Shown here: positions 26,779-36,712 of the stretch, piece after piece
Layout: each line of letters opens with the position of its first letter
Numbering within the stretch: position 1 is the stretch's first letter
Source of the DNA: an uncultured Rhodospirillales bacterium
Lineage (GTDB): Bacteria; Pseudomonadota; Alphaproteobacteria; ATCC43930; CGMCC-115725
Length of the DNA: 64,000 nt
Direction of reading: 5' to 3'
Assembly: GCA_903822185.1 (NCBI GenBank)
Contig: CAIJOA010000034.1
Coordinates: 1-64,000 of the forward strand
Program-made: the position numbers and the translations under genes
Notes under the pieces: generated by a model
What the model was told of the DNA's origin: nothing
Database searches by the model: none
What the model saw: only the letters and a program-made list of their open reading frames with translations

Positions 26779-27849
26779 TCAACCGCATTGCGCGCGATGA
26801 CGCATCATCTGATCGGCCAGCACGACGGCCATCATCGCTTCGCCGACGGGAACGCCGCGAATGCCAACGCACGGATCGTGTCGGCCCTTTGTCGAGACTT
26901 CGATTTCATTGCCGTTGGCGTCGATGCTTCGGCGAGGCGTGAGGATCGAACTGGTCGGTTTGACGGCGAAGCGCACGACGATGTCCTGACCGGTCGAGAT
27001 GCCGCCGAGAATGCCGCCGGCATTGTTCGACAGGAACGCGGGTTTGCCATCAATCATGCGCATCTCGTCGGCGTTCTCTTCGCCTGACAACGTGGCCGCT
27101 TCAAAGCCGGCACCGATCTCCACGGCTTTCACCGCGTTGATGCTCATCATCGCGCTGGCGAGTTCGGCATCGAGCTTGCCGTAGATGGGATCACCCCAAC
27201 CGACCGGCACGCCTTCGGCCACAACCTCGATCACCGCGCCAACGGAACTCCCGGCCTTGCGCACGCCGTCGAGAAAACCTTCCCATTGCTGCGCCATCTG
27301 ACGATCGGGGCACCAGAACGGATTATCATCGATCGCGTCCCATTCCCAGCGATTGCGGTCGATCTTATGCGGACCGATTTGTACCAGCGCCCCGCGAATG
27401 CGAATGCCGTCACCGAGAACTTTGCGCGCAACAGCGCCAGCCGCGACACGCATGGCGGTTTCACGTGCCGAGGAGCGCCCGCCGCCGCGATAGTCGCGAT
27501 TGCCGTATTTGGCCCAATAGGTGTAGTCGGCATGTCCCGGACGGAAGCTATCCTTGATCGCCGCATAGTCTTTCGACCGTGCGTCTTCGTTCTGGATATA
27601 GAGCGACAGCGAGGTGCCGGTAGTCTTGCCCTCGAACACGCCGGACAAGATCTGGACCTGATCCGGTTCCTGGCGCTGCGTCGTAAAACGGTTCTGACCC
27701 GGCTTGCGCTTATCGAGATATTGCTGGATGTCGGGCTCGGCGATCGGAATGTTCGGCGGGACGCCATCGACGACACAGCCGATCGCGGGTCCGTGGCTTT
27801 CGCCCCAACTCGTGAATCGGAAGATCGAACCGAAGCTGTTTCCCGCCAC
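26779..27849 (-). CDS. aroC: Chorismate synthase
   Basis: This 356-aa enzyme of the shikimate pathway converts EPSP to chorismate with reduced FMN. The family signatures are all present: [14 protein letters not shown] near residue 16, the [14 protein letters not shown] and [11 protein letters not shown] segments around 102-130, and [15 protein letters not shown] near the C-terminus. Its length is normal. It lies 10 bases after fabI and 5 bases before sppA, consistent with one operon. Confidence 0.97.
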   Translation of the reverse strand: MAGNSFGSIFRFTSWGESHGPAIGCVVDGVPPNIPIAEPDIQQYLDKRKPGQNRFTTQRQEPDQVQILSGVFEGKTTGTSLSLYIQNEDARSKDYAAIKDSFRPGHADYTYWAKYGNRDYRGGGRSSARETAMRVAAGAVARKVLGDGIRIRGALVQIGPHKIDRNRWEWDAIDDNPFWCPDRQMAQQWEGFLDGVRKAGSSVGAVIEVVAEGVPVGWGDPIYGKLDAELASAMMSINAVKAVEIGAGFEAATLSGEENADEMRMIDGKPAFLSNNAGGILGGISTGQDIVVRFAVKPTSSILTPRRSIDANGNEIEVSTKGRHDPCVGIRGVPVGEAMMAVVLADQMMRHRAQCG

Positions 27850-27859
27850 GTCGTTTGCC

Positions 27860-28672
27860 TTAAACGACCGACAGGTCCGGCGCGTCCACGGCCTTCATTC
27901 CCACGACATGATAGCCGCCATCGACGTGATGGACTTCGCCCGTCACGCCGCCGCTGAGCGGGCTCAACAGATAGAGGCCGGCGCCGCCGACATCTTCGAT
28001 CGTGATGTTGCGCTTCAGCGGCGAGTTGTACTGATTCCATTTGAGGATATAGCGGAAGTCGCTGATCCCCGAGGCAGCCAGCGTTTTGATTGGACCGGCC
28101 GAGATGGCGTTGATGCGGATGTTTTGCCCGCCGAGATCGACGGCGAGATAGCGCACGCTGGTTTCCAGCGCGGCTTTGCACACGCCCATCACGTTGTAAT
28201 GCGGCATCACGCGCTCGGCGCCGAGATAGCTCAGGGTGATCGCAGTGCCGCCTTCGGTCATCAACGGGACGGCACGGCGCACGGCGTCGGTGAACGAGAA
28301 GCAGGAGATTTCCATGCTCTTGAGGAAATTGCTCCGCGAGGTCTCGACATATTTGCCTTTGAGCTCGTTCGGGTCGGAGAAGGCGATGGCGTGCACGAGG
28401 AAATCGAGCCGGCCCCAGCGCTTCGCGATCTCGGCATAGGCGGCGTCGAGGCTCGCCTCGTTGGTGACGTCGCAATCGAGCACCATGTCGCTGCCGAGGC
28501 TTTCGGCCAGCGGCTTCACGCGCTTGCCGAACGCTTCACCCTGATAGGTGAAACAGACTTCGGCGCCCTGCGCATGCACGGCCTTGGCGATGGCCCAGGC
28601 AATCGAACGTTCGTTGGCGACGCCCATGATCAGGCCCCGCTTGCCCGCCATCAGCGGCTGTAGATCGGTCAT
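27860..28672 (-). CDS. fabI: Enoyl-[acyl-carrier-protein] reductase (NADH) FabI
   Basis: This 270-aa short-chain dehydrogenase-like enzyme performs the last reduction of fatty-acid elongation. It has the FabI-type dinucleotide region [19 protein letters not shown] and the catalytic Tyr-x6-Lys (YNVMGVCK). The segment [15 protein letters not shown] is also diagnostic of FabI. FabI is the usual target of triclosan. Gene order dnaJ-like, fabI, aroC is common in alphaproteobacteria. Confidence 0.96.
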   Translation of the reverse strand: MTDLQPLMAGKRGLIMGVANERSIAWAIAKAVHAQGAEVCFTYQGEAFGKRVKPLAESLGSDMVLDCDVTNEASLDAAYAEIAKRWGRLDFLVHAIAFSDPNELKGKYVETSRSNFLKSMEISCFSFTDAVRRAVPLMTEGGTAITLSYLGAERVMPHYNVMGVCKAALETSVRYLAVDLGGQNIRINAISAGPIKTLAASGISDFRYILKWNQYNSPLKRNITIEDVGGAGLYLLSPLSGGVTGEVHHVDGGYHVVGMKAVDAPDLSVV

Positions 28673-28756
28673 ACATCCATCGCTTGCAAAAATGAACGAA
28701 TCCGCATCCTACAAGGAAGGCCGGGCGGCGGGAAGTCTAGGGCAACAAAAGGCTAT

Positions 28757-29626
28757 TCAGCCCGGATCGAGCTTGGCGCGGACGTCCTGGGCATGGCCGG
28801 CGGTCCAACGCTCCAGGAATTTGATCAATTCCGGGTCCGGCGGGTCGGGCAGAGTGACTTTGAGCTTGATATACTGGTCGCCGGTGGTGGTGCCGGCTGC
28901 GATGCCCTTGCCTTTGAGCCGCATGGTCGCCCCGCTGTTCGATCCCGGCGGGACTTTCAGCGAAACCGCTCCCTGAATGGTGGGTACGGTGATCGTGCCG
29001 CCCAAAACGGCCTCGACCAGCGTTACCGGCACCTCGACATGGATATCCTTGTCCTTGCGGGTGAAAAGCGGATGCGGCTCGATCTCGATTTCGAGGAATT
29101 TCTCACCCAACCGGGGGTCTTTGAGGCGGAGCTTTTGGCCGGCCTCGATCCCGGCCGGAATGGCCACCTCGACATCGCGGCCGTCGCTCAGCGCCACACG
29201 GTGCTTGCCACCGCGTGCAGCCTCCAGAAACGAGACTTTGAGCTTTTGTGACGCCGGTTCGGCGGCGGCGGCCGGTTTGCGGTTGCGGCCGAGGAATTCG
29301 GAGACGAGGTCATCGACGCTGAAACTAGAATTCGCGCGTGCGTTGCCGCGCGCACCGTGACCGCCGAAGCCGCCAGGCCGGAAGGGCGATTTCTCGCTGC
29401 CGTCAGGGCCGATCTCGCCGCGATCGAAGCGCGCGCGCTTGTCGGGATCGGACAGGAAATCATAGGCCGCGGTGATTTCTTTGAATTGCTGCTCGATAAG
29501 CGGCTTGCCGGGATTGAGATCGGGATGAAGGCTCTTCGCCAGCTTGCGATAGGCGCGCTTAATCTCGTCATCCGGCGCGCCGCGCTTCACGCCCAGCACA
29601 GTATAAGGGTCTCTCATTTGTGCCAT
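28757..29626 (-). CDS. DnaJ-class co-chaperone (CbpA-like, no zinc fingers)
   Basis: The protein is about 289 aa. An N-terminal J domain carries the essential HPD triplet (HPDLNPG), then a Gly-rich/Phe region (about 90-115), then a DnaJ C-terminal substrate-binding domain. The Cys-rich zinc region of true DnaJ is missing, which puts it with CbpA/DjlA-type co-chaperones of DnaK. I took the start at ATG 29626 (MAQMRDPY); ATG 29617 is equally plausible and the longer frame to 29659 is less likely. It diverges from pdxH, with about 50 bases between starts. Confidence 0.9.
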   Translation of the reverse strand: MAQMRDPYTVLGVKRGAPDDEIKRAYRKLAKSLHPDLNPGKPLIEQQFKEITAAYDFLSDPDKRARFDRGEIGPDGSEKSPFRPGGFGGHGARGNARANSSFSVDDLVSEFLGRNRKPAAAAEPASQKLKVSFLEAARGGKHRVALSDGRDVEVAIPAGIEAGQKLRLKDPRLGEKFLEIEIEPHPLFTRKDKDIHVEVPVTLVEAVLGGTITVPTIQGAVSLKVPPGSNSGATMRLKGKGIAAGTTTGDQYIKLKVTLPDPPDPELIKFLERWTAGHAQDVRAKLDPG

Positions 29627-29677
29627 TTTGCCCGGATATGATGTTTGCGGCAACGGCATGTCGCACTATCATTTGGA

Positions 29678-30274
29678 ATGCCCATGGAAACCGCCTCTTT
29701 TCTTGCTCCTTTCGATGAATTCACGCGTTGGTTCGACGAGGCCAAAGCCAAAGAGCCTACGTTACCCGAAGCGATGAGCATCGCCACGGCAACGCCAGAC
29801 GGCACACCTTCGACTCGGATGGTGCTGTTGAAGCATTTCGATAGCCGCGGCTTCGTTTTTTATACGAATTTCGAAAGCCGGAAGGGCGACGAGCTCGCCG
29901 CCAATCCGCGCGTCGCGCTGTGCTTTCATTGGAAATCGCTGCTGCGCCAGCTTCGGATCGAGGGCACGGTCGAGGAAGTCACGGTGGAGGAGGCGGATGC
30001 CTACTTCAATTCGCGTGCGCGCGGCTCGCAGATTGCCGCCTGGGCGTCGGCGCAATCACGGCCTTATCCGAACCGCGCTTATCTCGAAAAACTGAATATG
30101 GAGGCCGAGGCACGGTTCTCCGGCGGACATGTGAACCGGCCGCCTTACTGGTCGGGCTATCGCGTCGTTCCGACTTATTTCGAGTTTTGGGAAGACGGCC
30201 ATTCGCGCCTCCATGACCGCCTGATCTATCGCCGCGCAGGCGATGGCTGGCAGACCGAGTTGCTATTTCCCTGA
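29678..30274 (+). CDS. pdxH: Pyridoxine/pyridoxamine 5'-phosphate oxidase
   Basis: This 198-aa FMN enzyme makes pyridoxal 5'-phosphate. The characteristic core is visible: [19 protein letters not shown], then [27 protein letters not shown], and the C-terminal substrate-binding [10 protein letters not shown]. The start at 29678 (or 29684, two codons later) fits the family length. Its TGA shares one base with the ATG of the CDF transporter, so the two are coupled. Confidence 0.94.
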   Translation: MPMETASFLAPFDEFTRWFDEAKAKEPTLPEAMSIATATPDGTPSTRMVLLKHFDSRGFVFYTNFESRKGDELAANPRVALCFHWKSLLRQLRIEGTVEEVTVEEADAYFNSRARGSQIAAWASAQSRPYPNRAYLEKLNMEAEARFSGGHVNRPPYWSGYRVVPTYFEFWEDGHSRLHDRLIYRRAGDGWQTELLFP

Positions 30275-31200
30275 TGACGGCTGAGGCGCCGATCGACCCG
30301 AGGCTTAGCGCTCGCCTGATGCGCCGGGCCGCCGTTGCGGTGCTGGTGGTACAAAGCGTGATGATGGCGCTGAAACTTGGTGCCTGGGTCGTTACCGATT
30401 CCGTCAGCATGATGTCGGCATTGATCGATTCCGTACTCGATGTCGCTGCCGCGGTGGTCAATCTCATGGCGATGCGACAGGCATTGGCGCCGGCGGACCG
30501 CGAACATCGTTTCGGTCACGGCAAGATCGAACCTTTGGCCAGCTTGGGCCAGGCTGCTTTCATCGCCGGATCGTCGGTCGTGCTGATGGTCGAGGTTGCG
30601 CATCATATCGTGCAGCCCGTCGCAGTGACGGATACCGGGCTGGGCTTGGTCGTGATGGTTGTCGCCATCGCTGCCAGTTTCGGCTTGATGCAATACGAAC
30701 GTGCCGTTGTCCGCCGTACCGGTTCTTTGCTGCTGAGTGGGGATGCGTTGCATAACGCCGGCGACCTCGCGCTCAATAGCGGTGTGGTCCTGGCGTTGGT
30801 ACTGACGAAATTCTTCGGCTGGTATCTGATCGACCCGATCTGCGGCGGCGCAATTGCACTGTGGATTTTATTCAGCGCCTATCAAGTCGCGCAAAAATCA
30901 ATCGTTCAACTGATGGATCGCGAACTGCCGGACGAGGCGCGTGCCCGCATCCGTAAACTTGCGCTGGCACACCCGGAAATACGCGCCGTGCACGACATGA
31001 AGACCCGCGAGGCGGGGCCGACGGCCTTTATTCAGCTTCACCTCGAAATGGATGGCGCGATGACGCTGCGGGAATCGCATCGTGTTGCCGACGCTGTCGA
31101 GGCTGATATTCTCGAACAGTTTCCGAACGCCGAAATTATCATCCATCAAGATCCGCAAGGCGTTGACGAGAAGCGTCTCGTCTTTCCGCCGGCGGGTTGA
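30274..31200 (+). CDS. Cation diffusion facilitator (FieF/ZitB-like metal exporter)
   Basis: This 308-aa protein has about six membrane segments in the first 200 residues and a cytoplasmic metal-sensing C-terminal domain. The family segment HRFGHGKIEPLASL and the membrane metal site HNAGD (in SGDALHNAGDLALN) are present; an Asp pair in an earlier helix (LIDSVLDVAA) completes a tetrahedral site. Such proteins exchange Zn, Fe or Mn for protons; the metal is not predictable here. It overlaps pdxH by one base and precedes an SDR gene by 13 bases. Confidence 0.92.
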   Translation: MTAEAPIDPRLSARLMRRAAVAVLVVQSVMMALKLGAWVVTDSVSMMSALIDSVLDVAAAVVNLMAMRQALAPADREHRFGHGKIEPLASLGQAAFIAGSSVVLMVEVAHHIVQPVAVTDTGLGLVVMVVAIAASFGLMQYERAVVRRTGSLLLSGDALHNAGDLALNSGVVLALVLTKFFGWYLIDPICGGAIALWILFSAYQVAQKSIVQLMDRELPDEARARIRKLALAHPEIRAVHDMKTREAGPTAFIQLHLEMDGAMTLRESHRVADAVEADILEQFPNAEIIIHQDPQGVDEKRLVFPPAG

Positions 31201-31213
31201 AGGAAGAACGACC

Positions 31214-31951
31214 ATGACGGAACGCAATACATTGCTGCTGACGGGGGCTAGCAGGGGCATCGGCCACGCCACGGTGCGCCGCTTTTCCGAGGCGGGATGG
31301 CGCGTGATCACATCGTCGCGCGAAGACGTACCGTCGGAGTGCAAGCGTGATCCGAACTGGACCCACCATATCCCCGCAGATCTTGCCGATCCGAAAGCCG
31401 TCGAACGTTTTGTCGTCGAAGTGCAGAAGCTTCTTGAGGGTGAAGTGCTTAATGCGCTGGTGAACAATGCAGGCCTCTCGCCGAAGACGCCGTTTCGCGA
31501 GCGGCTTGGTTGTCTCAATGGCGAACTCGACGCCTGGCATGAGGTGTTTCAGCTCAATTTCTTCACGCCCCTTAGTCTGGGGCGCGGCTGCGCGGCGGCT
31601 TTGGCGCGGGGCAAGGGGGCGATTGTCAATGTGACTTCGATTGCCGGCCATGCCGTTCATCCCTTTGCGGGCTCGGCTTATTCGACATCGAAGGCGGCAT
31701 TATCGGCGCTGACGCGGGAGATGGCGGCGGAGTTCGCGCAGTTGGGCGTGCGGGTTAACGCGGTAGCGCCGGGCGAGATCGAAACCCAGATGCTGTCGCC
31801 CGAAACCGAGGTGCTGATCCCCCGTATTCCATTACAGCGTCTCGGCTCGCCGGATGATGTCGCTTCGGCGATCTTCTATCTCTGCGCCGCCGATTCAACC
31901 TATGTGACGGGCACCGAGATATTCGTGACCGGCGGTCAGCATCTCTACTGA
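31214..31951 (+). CDS. Short-chain dehydrogenase/reductase
   Basis: This 245-aa classical SDR has the cofactor motif TGASRGIG near residue 10, NNAG near 87, a catalytic Ser followed by YSTSK, and a C-terminal tail YVTGTEIFVTGGQ typical of the FabG-like group. The ATG at 31214 has AGGAAG upstream; the frame is open further up inside the CDF gene but lacks a ribosome site. The substrate is unknown. The stop codon is embedded in a terminator hairpin. Confidence 0.92.
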   Translation: MTERNTLLLTGASRGIGHATVRRFSEAGWRVITSSREDVPSECKRDPNWTHHIPADLADPKAVERFVVEVQKLLEGEVLNALVNNAGLSPKTPFRERLGCLNGELDAWHEVFQLNFFTPLSLGRGCAAALARGKGAIVNVTSIAGHAVHPFAGSAYSTSKAALSALTREMAAEFAQLGVRVNAVAPGEIETQMLSPETEVLIPRIPLQRLGSPDDVASAIFYLCAADSTYVTGTEIFVTGGQHLY

Positions 31952-31962
31952 CCGCCGCTTTT
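31931..31962 (+). terminator. Intrinsic terminator overlapping the SDR stop codon
   Basis: A perfect 9-bp stem (GGCGGTCAG / CTGACCGCC) with the loop CATCTCTA is followed by GCTTTTCC. The TGA of the SDR gene (31949-31951) is part of the right arm. Confidence 0.65.
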
Positions 31963-31963
31963 C

Positions 31964-33511
31964 CTAGCTGTGATAGTCGGACGGAACCGTTTCGTCGAAG
32001 CGGACGGAGCCTTTGCTCATCGCATTGAAGATCGGGGTCAGGACGATCGCGATGACCAGATTGAGAATGACAGTATAGAACGCGGTATAACCCGGCATCG
32101 CGTAACCGCCGATGGTCAGCGTATAGGTCGCGGTGAGATTCATCACGACGGCCATCGTCGTACCGGCGACGATGCCGACAGCCCAACCGACCAACAGCGC
32201 CCAATCATTGAACCAGCGCGTGTAGGTTCCGAGCATCACGGCGGGCAGCGTTTGGATGATCCAGATACCACCCAATAGCTGTAGCTGAATTGCATACTGC
32301 GTCGGCTCGATGATGATGAAAACCAGCGCGCCGAATTTGACGATCAGCGAAACCCATTTCGCCATCTGGGCTTCTTGCTTGTCGGTCGGGTTCTTGTTGA
32401 TGAATTCGCGATGGATGTTGCGCGTATAGAGGTTAGCGGCGGCGATCGACATGATCGCGGCCGGCACCAGCGCACCGATGCCGACGGCGGCAAAAGCGAT
32501 GCCGACGAACCATGACGGGAAGCTGTGGAGGAACAGCGCCGGAATGGCGAAGTTATTGCCGAACTGCTTAAAGCCGGCGGCGTATTCCGGCAGTGTGCCG
32601 ACGCCGGCGGCGATGGCGAAAAATCCGACCAAAGCCAGTAGGCCGAGCATTAGTGAATAGCCCGGCAGCAAAGCCGCATTACGCCTTAAGGCGCGGCCAC
32701 TGCTGGCGCTGAGAATGCCGGTCAGCGAGTGCGGATAAAGGAAGAGGGCGAGCGCCGAGCCCAGGGCCAGTGTGGCATAGGCACCGTAAGCGCCGGCCGT
32801 GTTGTCGCCGGGAACCGCCAGCAACAATTTCGGCGCCGGAACGGCAGCGAAGATTTTGCCGAAGCCACCCAACTCAATCGGAATGACGATGACGGCGGCA
32901 AAGGCGGTCAGATAGATGAGGATATCTTTGACGATCGCGATCGAGGCCGGCGCGCGGAGGCCGCTCGAATAGGTGAAGGCGGCGAGGATCAGGAAGGCGA
33001 TGATTAGCGGTAAATCGCCGACAAGGCCGGTGCCCGAAATGCCCATGGCGCCGATGACGACCTGAAGTCCGACGAGTTGCAAGGCGATGTAGGGCATGGT
33101 CGCGATAAGGCCGGTCAAGGCGACGGCCAAGGCAAGCCAACGATTGCCGAAACGGCCCTTCACGAAATCGCCGGCGGTAATGTAACCGTGCTTGTGGCTC
33201 ACCGACCAGAGACGCGGGAAAACAAGGAACAGCAGCGGATAGATGAGGATCGTATAAGGCACCGCGAAGAACGCGACGGCGCCGGCGCCGAAGGCCAAGG
33301 CCGGTACGGCAATGAAGGTGTAGGCGGTGTAGAGATCGCCGCCGATGAGGAACCAGGTGACGACGGTGCCGAAGCGCCGCCCGCCAAGGCCCCATTCATG
33401 CAGCAGATCGAGATCGCCCTTGCGCCAGCGTGCGGCGGCGAATCCGAGCCAGGTGATGAACCCGAACAGCAGCACGAAAACGGTCAGTGCGACCCAATTG
33501 ATTTCTTGCAC
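31964..33511 (-). CDS. Solute:sodium symporter (SSS family, MctP/PutP-like)
   Basis: This 515-aa protein has about thirteen membrane segments and SSS family features, including GGDLYTAYTF in helix 1-2, AGDFVKGRFGNRWLA and the helix containing PAAIMSIAAANLYTRNI. Partnering with a small DUF3311 protein 45 bases upstream is typical of the monocarboxylate/acetate-type symporters (MctP). The substrate is probably a short organic acid, by family analogy only. It converges with the SDR gene, with only 12 bases between their stops. Confidence 0.92.
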   Translation of the reverse strand: MQEINWVALTVFVLLFGFITWLGFAAARWRKGDLDLLHEWGLGGRRFGTVVTWFLIGGDLYTAYTFIAVPALAFGAGAVAFFAVPYTILIYPLLFLVFPRLWSVSHKHGYITAGDFVKGRFGNRWLALAVALTGLIATMPYIALQLVGLQVVIGAMGISGTGLVGDLPLIIAFLILAAFTYSSGLRAPASIAIVKDILIYLTAFAAVIVIPIELGGFGKIFAAVPAPKLLLAVPGDNTAGAYGAYATLALGSALALFLYPHSLTGILSASSGRALRRNAALLPGYSLMLGLLALVGFFAIAAGVGTLPEYAAGFKQFGNNFAIPALFLHSFPSWFVGIAFAAVGIGALVPAAIMSIAAANLYTRNIHREFINKNPTDKQEAQMAKWVSLIVKFGALVFIIIEPTQYAIQLQLLGGIWIIQTLPAVMLGTYTRWFNDWALLVGWAVGIVAGTTMAVVMNLTATYTLTIGGYAMPGYTAFYTVILNLVIAIVLTPIFNAMSKGSVRFDETVPSDYHS

Positions 33512-33556
33512 GGCAATCCCCCGATACGATCCGTTTACGTCTGTCGATAAGGCGGC

Positions 33557-33763
33557 TTAGTCTTCCATCGCGAAATAGACGATCGCGTTGAAGATCGCCG
33601 CGATGACCACCCAGGCCAGTTGTCCCCAATAGAAGAAGGGGATGCCGAGTAATGTCGGATCGACCTTGTTGTAGAAGGGCGGCCAGATGGCGACGGCGAA
33701 TTCGAGGAGGAACAGGAGATACCACCAGCTCCAGCCGTGCCGGCTTTTTTGCGTATCTTTCAT
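33557..33763 (-). CDS. DUF3311 small membrane protein, symporter partner
   Basis: This 68-aa protein has two membrane helices (WWYLLFLLEFAVAIWPPFYN and WGQLAWVVIAAIFNAIVYF). The pattern W-x-P-x-(F/Y)-N followed by P-x-(F/L)-G-(I/M)-P-F-F-Y-W is the DUF3311 hallmark. The ATG at 33763 has GGGGGGA seven bases upstream, better placed than the in-frame TTG at 33769. DUF3311 genes usually sit directly before SSS symporters, as here, and are thought to be accessory subunits. Confidence 0.88.
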   Translation of the reverse strand: MKDTQKSRHGWSWWYLLFLLEFAVAIWPPFYNKVDPTLLGIPFFYWGQLAWVVIAAIFNAIVYFAMED

Positions 33764-33832
33764 GGCCAAATCCCCCCGATAGCACCCGCGACAAGGGGGT
33801 GACGCTATCTCAAAGAGCCGGGAGCATCAATA

Positions 33833-34333
33833 TCAGGATCGTTTGGGACGCGGCCGGAACAGGCGGGCGAAGGCTTTGATCGCGCCTAAGCCATGATAGA
33901 CGACCTTGAGACTTCCCAGAGACAGAATCACCGCGGCAATCGTATCGAGTTCGTCGAACAGCCATAAGTCGGCATCGCTGCCACCATATTGGTGTTGGAG
34001 GTGGGATATGTCGCGATAGACGCCCCAGCCCAGCGAAAAGATCAAGAAGACGAGCAGGAAATCGAGTTCGTGATGATGTTCGAGAAAGCGGTCGAAGCGC
34101 TTGGTCCCGATCGTGACATGAAGCGCCTCGTATAGTGCAAATCCGATCAGGATCAACGTCACGATGATGTCGATAGCTTCGATCAACCCGATCTGCTTGC
34201 CGTGCTCGGAAAAATAACGCGTCAGATAATGGCATTCCTCATAGATCGTCCAAAGAATGGCGAGCCATGCGGATATATCGAGAAGGCGGCTGCCGACGGT
34301 GATCGACACGCGACGCAGGTCAGTCGATGCCAC
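33833..34333 (-). CDS. Four-helix membrane protein, unknown function
   Basis: This 166-aa protein has four predicted membrane segments (about residues 18-36, 50-70, 88-106 and 128-148) and a basic C-terminal tail ending RPRPKRS. A His/Glu-rich turn (FLEHHHELD) precedes the third helix. The start is GTG at 34333; no clear ribosome site is seen, but it lies two bases after the stop of the preceding gene, so coupling is plausible. It is the last gene of the hemA run. Family not recognised. Confidence 0.7.
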   Translation of the reverse strand: MASTDLRRVSITVGSRLLDISAWLAILWTIYEECHYLTRYFSEHGKQIGLIEAIDIIVTLILIGFALYEALHVTIGTKRFDRFLEHHHELDFLLVFLIFSLGWGVYRDISHLQHQYGGSDADLWLFDELDTIAAVILSLGSLKVVYHGLGAIKAFARLFRPRPKRS

Positions 34334-34335
34334 GG

Positions 34336-34872
34336 CTAATTTGCGCCGAGCGGAAATTCCGTGAGGATATGGCGGCAGTCATCCTCCAGATCGATCTTGA
34401 TCGACGAGAGGAAGCGGACGACGGCATTGTATGTCGCGATCGACATGAACAATTCGACCATCCGTTCATTATCGAGATGCTGCTGCAGAACCGCATAGGT
34501 CGCATCCGAAACCGCGATGTCGGTGGTCATCTCGCGCGCGGCCTTCAGCACGGCACGGGCGAGGGGATCGAAGCCACCGTCGCGTCCCGCGGTTTCGTCG
34601 GCGATGGCGCGAATCTCGGCGTCGCTGACGCCGACTTTCCGGGCCTCTTCGACGTGATGCACCCATTCATATTCGGTTTTGGTGACGTACCCGACCTGCA
34701 GGATCGCGAGTTCGCGAAGCCGTGGGTCGATTTTTGTGTCGTGACGCAGGTGCATTACCAACTTGCCGAAGAATGGCGCAAGCTCGGGCGCGTTGGCGAG
34801 GGCGCGGCCGATATTGCTGGCGGTGCTGCGTTGATCGCGGTTTTTCGGCTGGGCGTAGGGGATGCGTGCCAT
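34336..34872 (-). CDS. Carboxymuconolactone decarboxylase / AhpD-like protein
   Basis: This 178-aa all-alpha protein has the CMD/AhpD pattern: RLRELAILQVGYVTKTEYEW, then HHVEEARKVGVSDAEI. The AhpD redox pair Cys-x2-Cys is absent, so it is unlikely to be a peroxidase reductase and is closer to the decarboxylase-like or function-unknown branch. The ATG at 34872 is preceded by an in-frame TTG. It sits six bases after the winged-helix gene and two bases before the membrane-protein gene, in the hemA operon. Confidence 0.85.
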   Translation of the reverse strand: MARIPYAQPKNRDQRSTASNIGRALANAPELAPFFGKLVMHLRHDTKIDPRLRELAILQVGYVTKTEYEWVHHVEEARKVGVSDAEIRAIADETAGRDGGFDPLARAVLKAAREMTTDIAVSDATYAVLQQHLDNERMVELFMSIATYNAVVRFLSSIKIDLEDDCRHILTEFPLGAN

Positions 34873-34878
34873 CAAACG

Positions 34879-35403
34879 CTAGCCGCTGATCGCGGCGCGA
34901 TGGGCTTCGAGATTGGCGATGTCGCGGTCGATCCAATCGAGGAAGATGGTCGGCGTCCCGACACTGCGGTTGCGGACATCGAGCAGCCGCGACAGTTCGC
35001 TTTCGACTGTTTCGACGATATGCGCGCGCTGCACGTCTTGTTCGCTTTCGGGCAGCAAGGCGAGAAAGCGCAGTTTCAAGCGAAGGGCGAGGCGGCTGAT
35101 ATCGCCTTGACCCTGGCTGAGACGGGCCTGCAGCAAGTCGTGCAGCACCACGCGGCCTTCGGGCTTGATCCGCATAGTCGCGTTGTCGGCCATGCCTTGT
35201 CCATTCACGGGTTCGATCAGCCCTTGGACATGCAGCATCTCGATCGAGCTGCCCATCAGATCAAGCGACGGCCCGACGAAATTGCTGGTGAAGTAGCGAA
35301 CCTCCGCCGCGAGTTCGCCATAGGCGCGCGATTGCTCCGCTAACAAACCCAGCGCCATCAAACGAATGGCTTCGGCGGGGATGAGCGAGCGGTCGCGAAA
35401 CAT
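34879..35403 (-). CDS. Winged-helix (PadR/MarR-like) protein, probable regulator
   Basis: This 174-aa protein has an N-terminal region compatible with a winged helix (AEAIRLMALGLLAEQSRAYGEL, then a recognition-like helix and SSIEMLHVQGLIEPVNG as wing) and a helical C-terminal half with Arg/Leu heptad-like spacing (LSRLALRLKLRFLALLP) that could dimerise. I think it is a transcription factor, but I cannot name a family with certainty. It begins three bases after the hemA stop, so it could autoregulate the haem operon. Confidence 0.65.
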   Translation of the reverse strand: MFRDRSLIPAEAIRLMALGLLAEQSRAYGELAAEVRYFTSNFVGPSLDLMGSSIEMLHVQGLIEPVNGQGMADNATMRIKPEGRVVLHDLLQARLSQGQGDISRLALRLKLRFLALLPESEQDVQRAHIVETVESELSRLLDVRNRSVGTPTIFLDWIDRDIANLEAHRAAISG

Positions 35404-35406
35404 CGG

Positions 35407-36612
35407 TTAGGCGACGCGCCGGATCGGCAGCCGCGCCCAGACATCGGTCAGGGCCGCGACCAGCTTTTCGATATCGGCGTCGGAATGTTGCGGCGTCGGC
35501 GTCAGACGCAGACGTTCGCCGCCATGCGGCACCGTCGGATAATTGATCGGCTGCACATAGATCGAATGCCGTTCCATCAGCGCGTCCGATGCTTCCTTGC
35601 AGAGCTGCGCGTTGCCGACGAAGACCGGCACGATATGGCTGGCCGATGGCATCACGGGCAGGTTGGCTTCGCGCAAACGGCGCTTCAGCAGGGCGGCGCG
35701 TTCCTGATGCCGTTCGCGCAGGTCGCGGGCCGATTTAACGTAGCGGATGCTCGCGACGGCACCGGCGCAAATCGCCGGCGGCAGTGAGCTGGTGAAGATA
35801 AAGCCCGGCGCGTGGCTGCGGATGAAATCGACCATGCCGGTCGATCCTGCGACATAGCCGCCGATAAGACCAAAGCCCTTGGCCAGCGTTCCCTGGATGA
35901 TATCGACCTTATCGACGACGCCGTCGCGCTCGGCAACACCCGCGCCTTTGGCGCCGTAAAGTCCGACGGCGTGGACCTCGTCGAGATAGGTCATCGCGCC
36001 ATAACGATGCGCGATATCGCACAATTCGCCGATCGGGGCGATATCGCCGTCCATCGAATAAACGGATTCGAAAACGACGAGCTTCGGTCGCGCCGGATCG
36101 GCTTGCGCGAGCAGGCGGGCGAGGTCGGCGGTATCGTTATGCTTGAAGATATGTTTTTCGGCGCGGCCGTGACGGATACCTTCGATCATCGAAGCATGGT
36201 TCAGCGCATCCGAATAGACGATGCAGCCGGGCATCTGGCTGGCGAGAGTGGCGAGCGCTGCTTCGTTCGCGACATAGCCCGAGGTAAAAACCAGTGCGGC
36301 GGGCTTTTCATGAAGCGAAGCCAGTTCCTGCTCGAGCTGCACATGATAATGGGTCGTACCGGAGATATTGCGGGTGCCGCCGGCGCCGGCGCCGGCCCTG
36401 TCGATGGCTTCGTGCATCGCCGCCCGCACGGCGGGGTGCTGGCCCATGCCGATATAATCGTTGGAGCACCAGACGGTGATGTCCTTGCCGCTTTGATGAT
36501 CGAGCGCCTGCGGGAAGGAACCGGCCTTACGTTCGAGGTCGGCGAACACGCGATATCGGCCCTCGGCGCGAAGCGCGCCCAGTCGCGTTTTGAAAAAACC
36601 CTCGTAATCCAT
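35407..36612 (-). CDS. hemA: 5-aminolevulinate synthase (C4 pathway)
   Basis: This 401-aa PLP enzyme of the alpha-oxoamine synthase family makes 5-aminolevulinate from glycine and succinyl-CoA. It carries [10 protein letters not shown], the glycine/CoA region [28 protein letters not shown] and the PLP-binding Lys in [12 protein letters not shown]. Presence of this Shemin-type enzyme supports an alphaproteobacterial origin. I chose ATG 36612 (MDYEGFF) with GGAG eleven bases upstream over a GTG at 36651. It heads a compact run with three small genes downstream. Confidence 0.95.
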   Translation of the reverse strand: MDYEGFFKTRLGALRAEGRYRVFADLERKAGSFPQALDHQSGKDITVWCSNDYIGMGQHPAVRAAMHEAIDRAGAGAGGTRNISGTTHYHVQLEQELASLHEKPAALVFTSGYVANEAALATLASQMPGCIVYSDALNHASMIEGIRHGRAEKHIFKHNDTADLARLLAQADPARPKLVVFESVYSMDGDIAPIGELCDIAHRYGAMTYLDEVHAVGLYGAKGAGVAERDGVVDKVDIIQGTLAKGFGLIGGYVAGSTGMVDFIRSHAPGFIFTSSLPPAICAGAVASIRYVKSARDLRERHQERAALLKRRLREANLPVMPSASHIVPVFVGNAQLCKEASDALMERHSIYVQPINYPTVPHGGERLRLTPTPQHSDADIEKLVAALTDVWARLPIRRVA

Positions 36613-36712
36613 CGGTCGATCAACTCCGCCCGGCCCATATCCAGCCGACACCTTGAATTATACGACCAAACGCCTCTGCCGCCACCCCCGCAATGGGGCC
36701 TGATGTCGCGCC

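Noticed and set aside
27231-28475. Open frame spanning the aroC-fabI junction on the minus strand
   Set aside because: It is an alternative frame of two well-supported genes with Arg-rich, domain-free translation.
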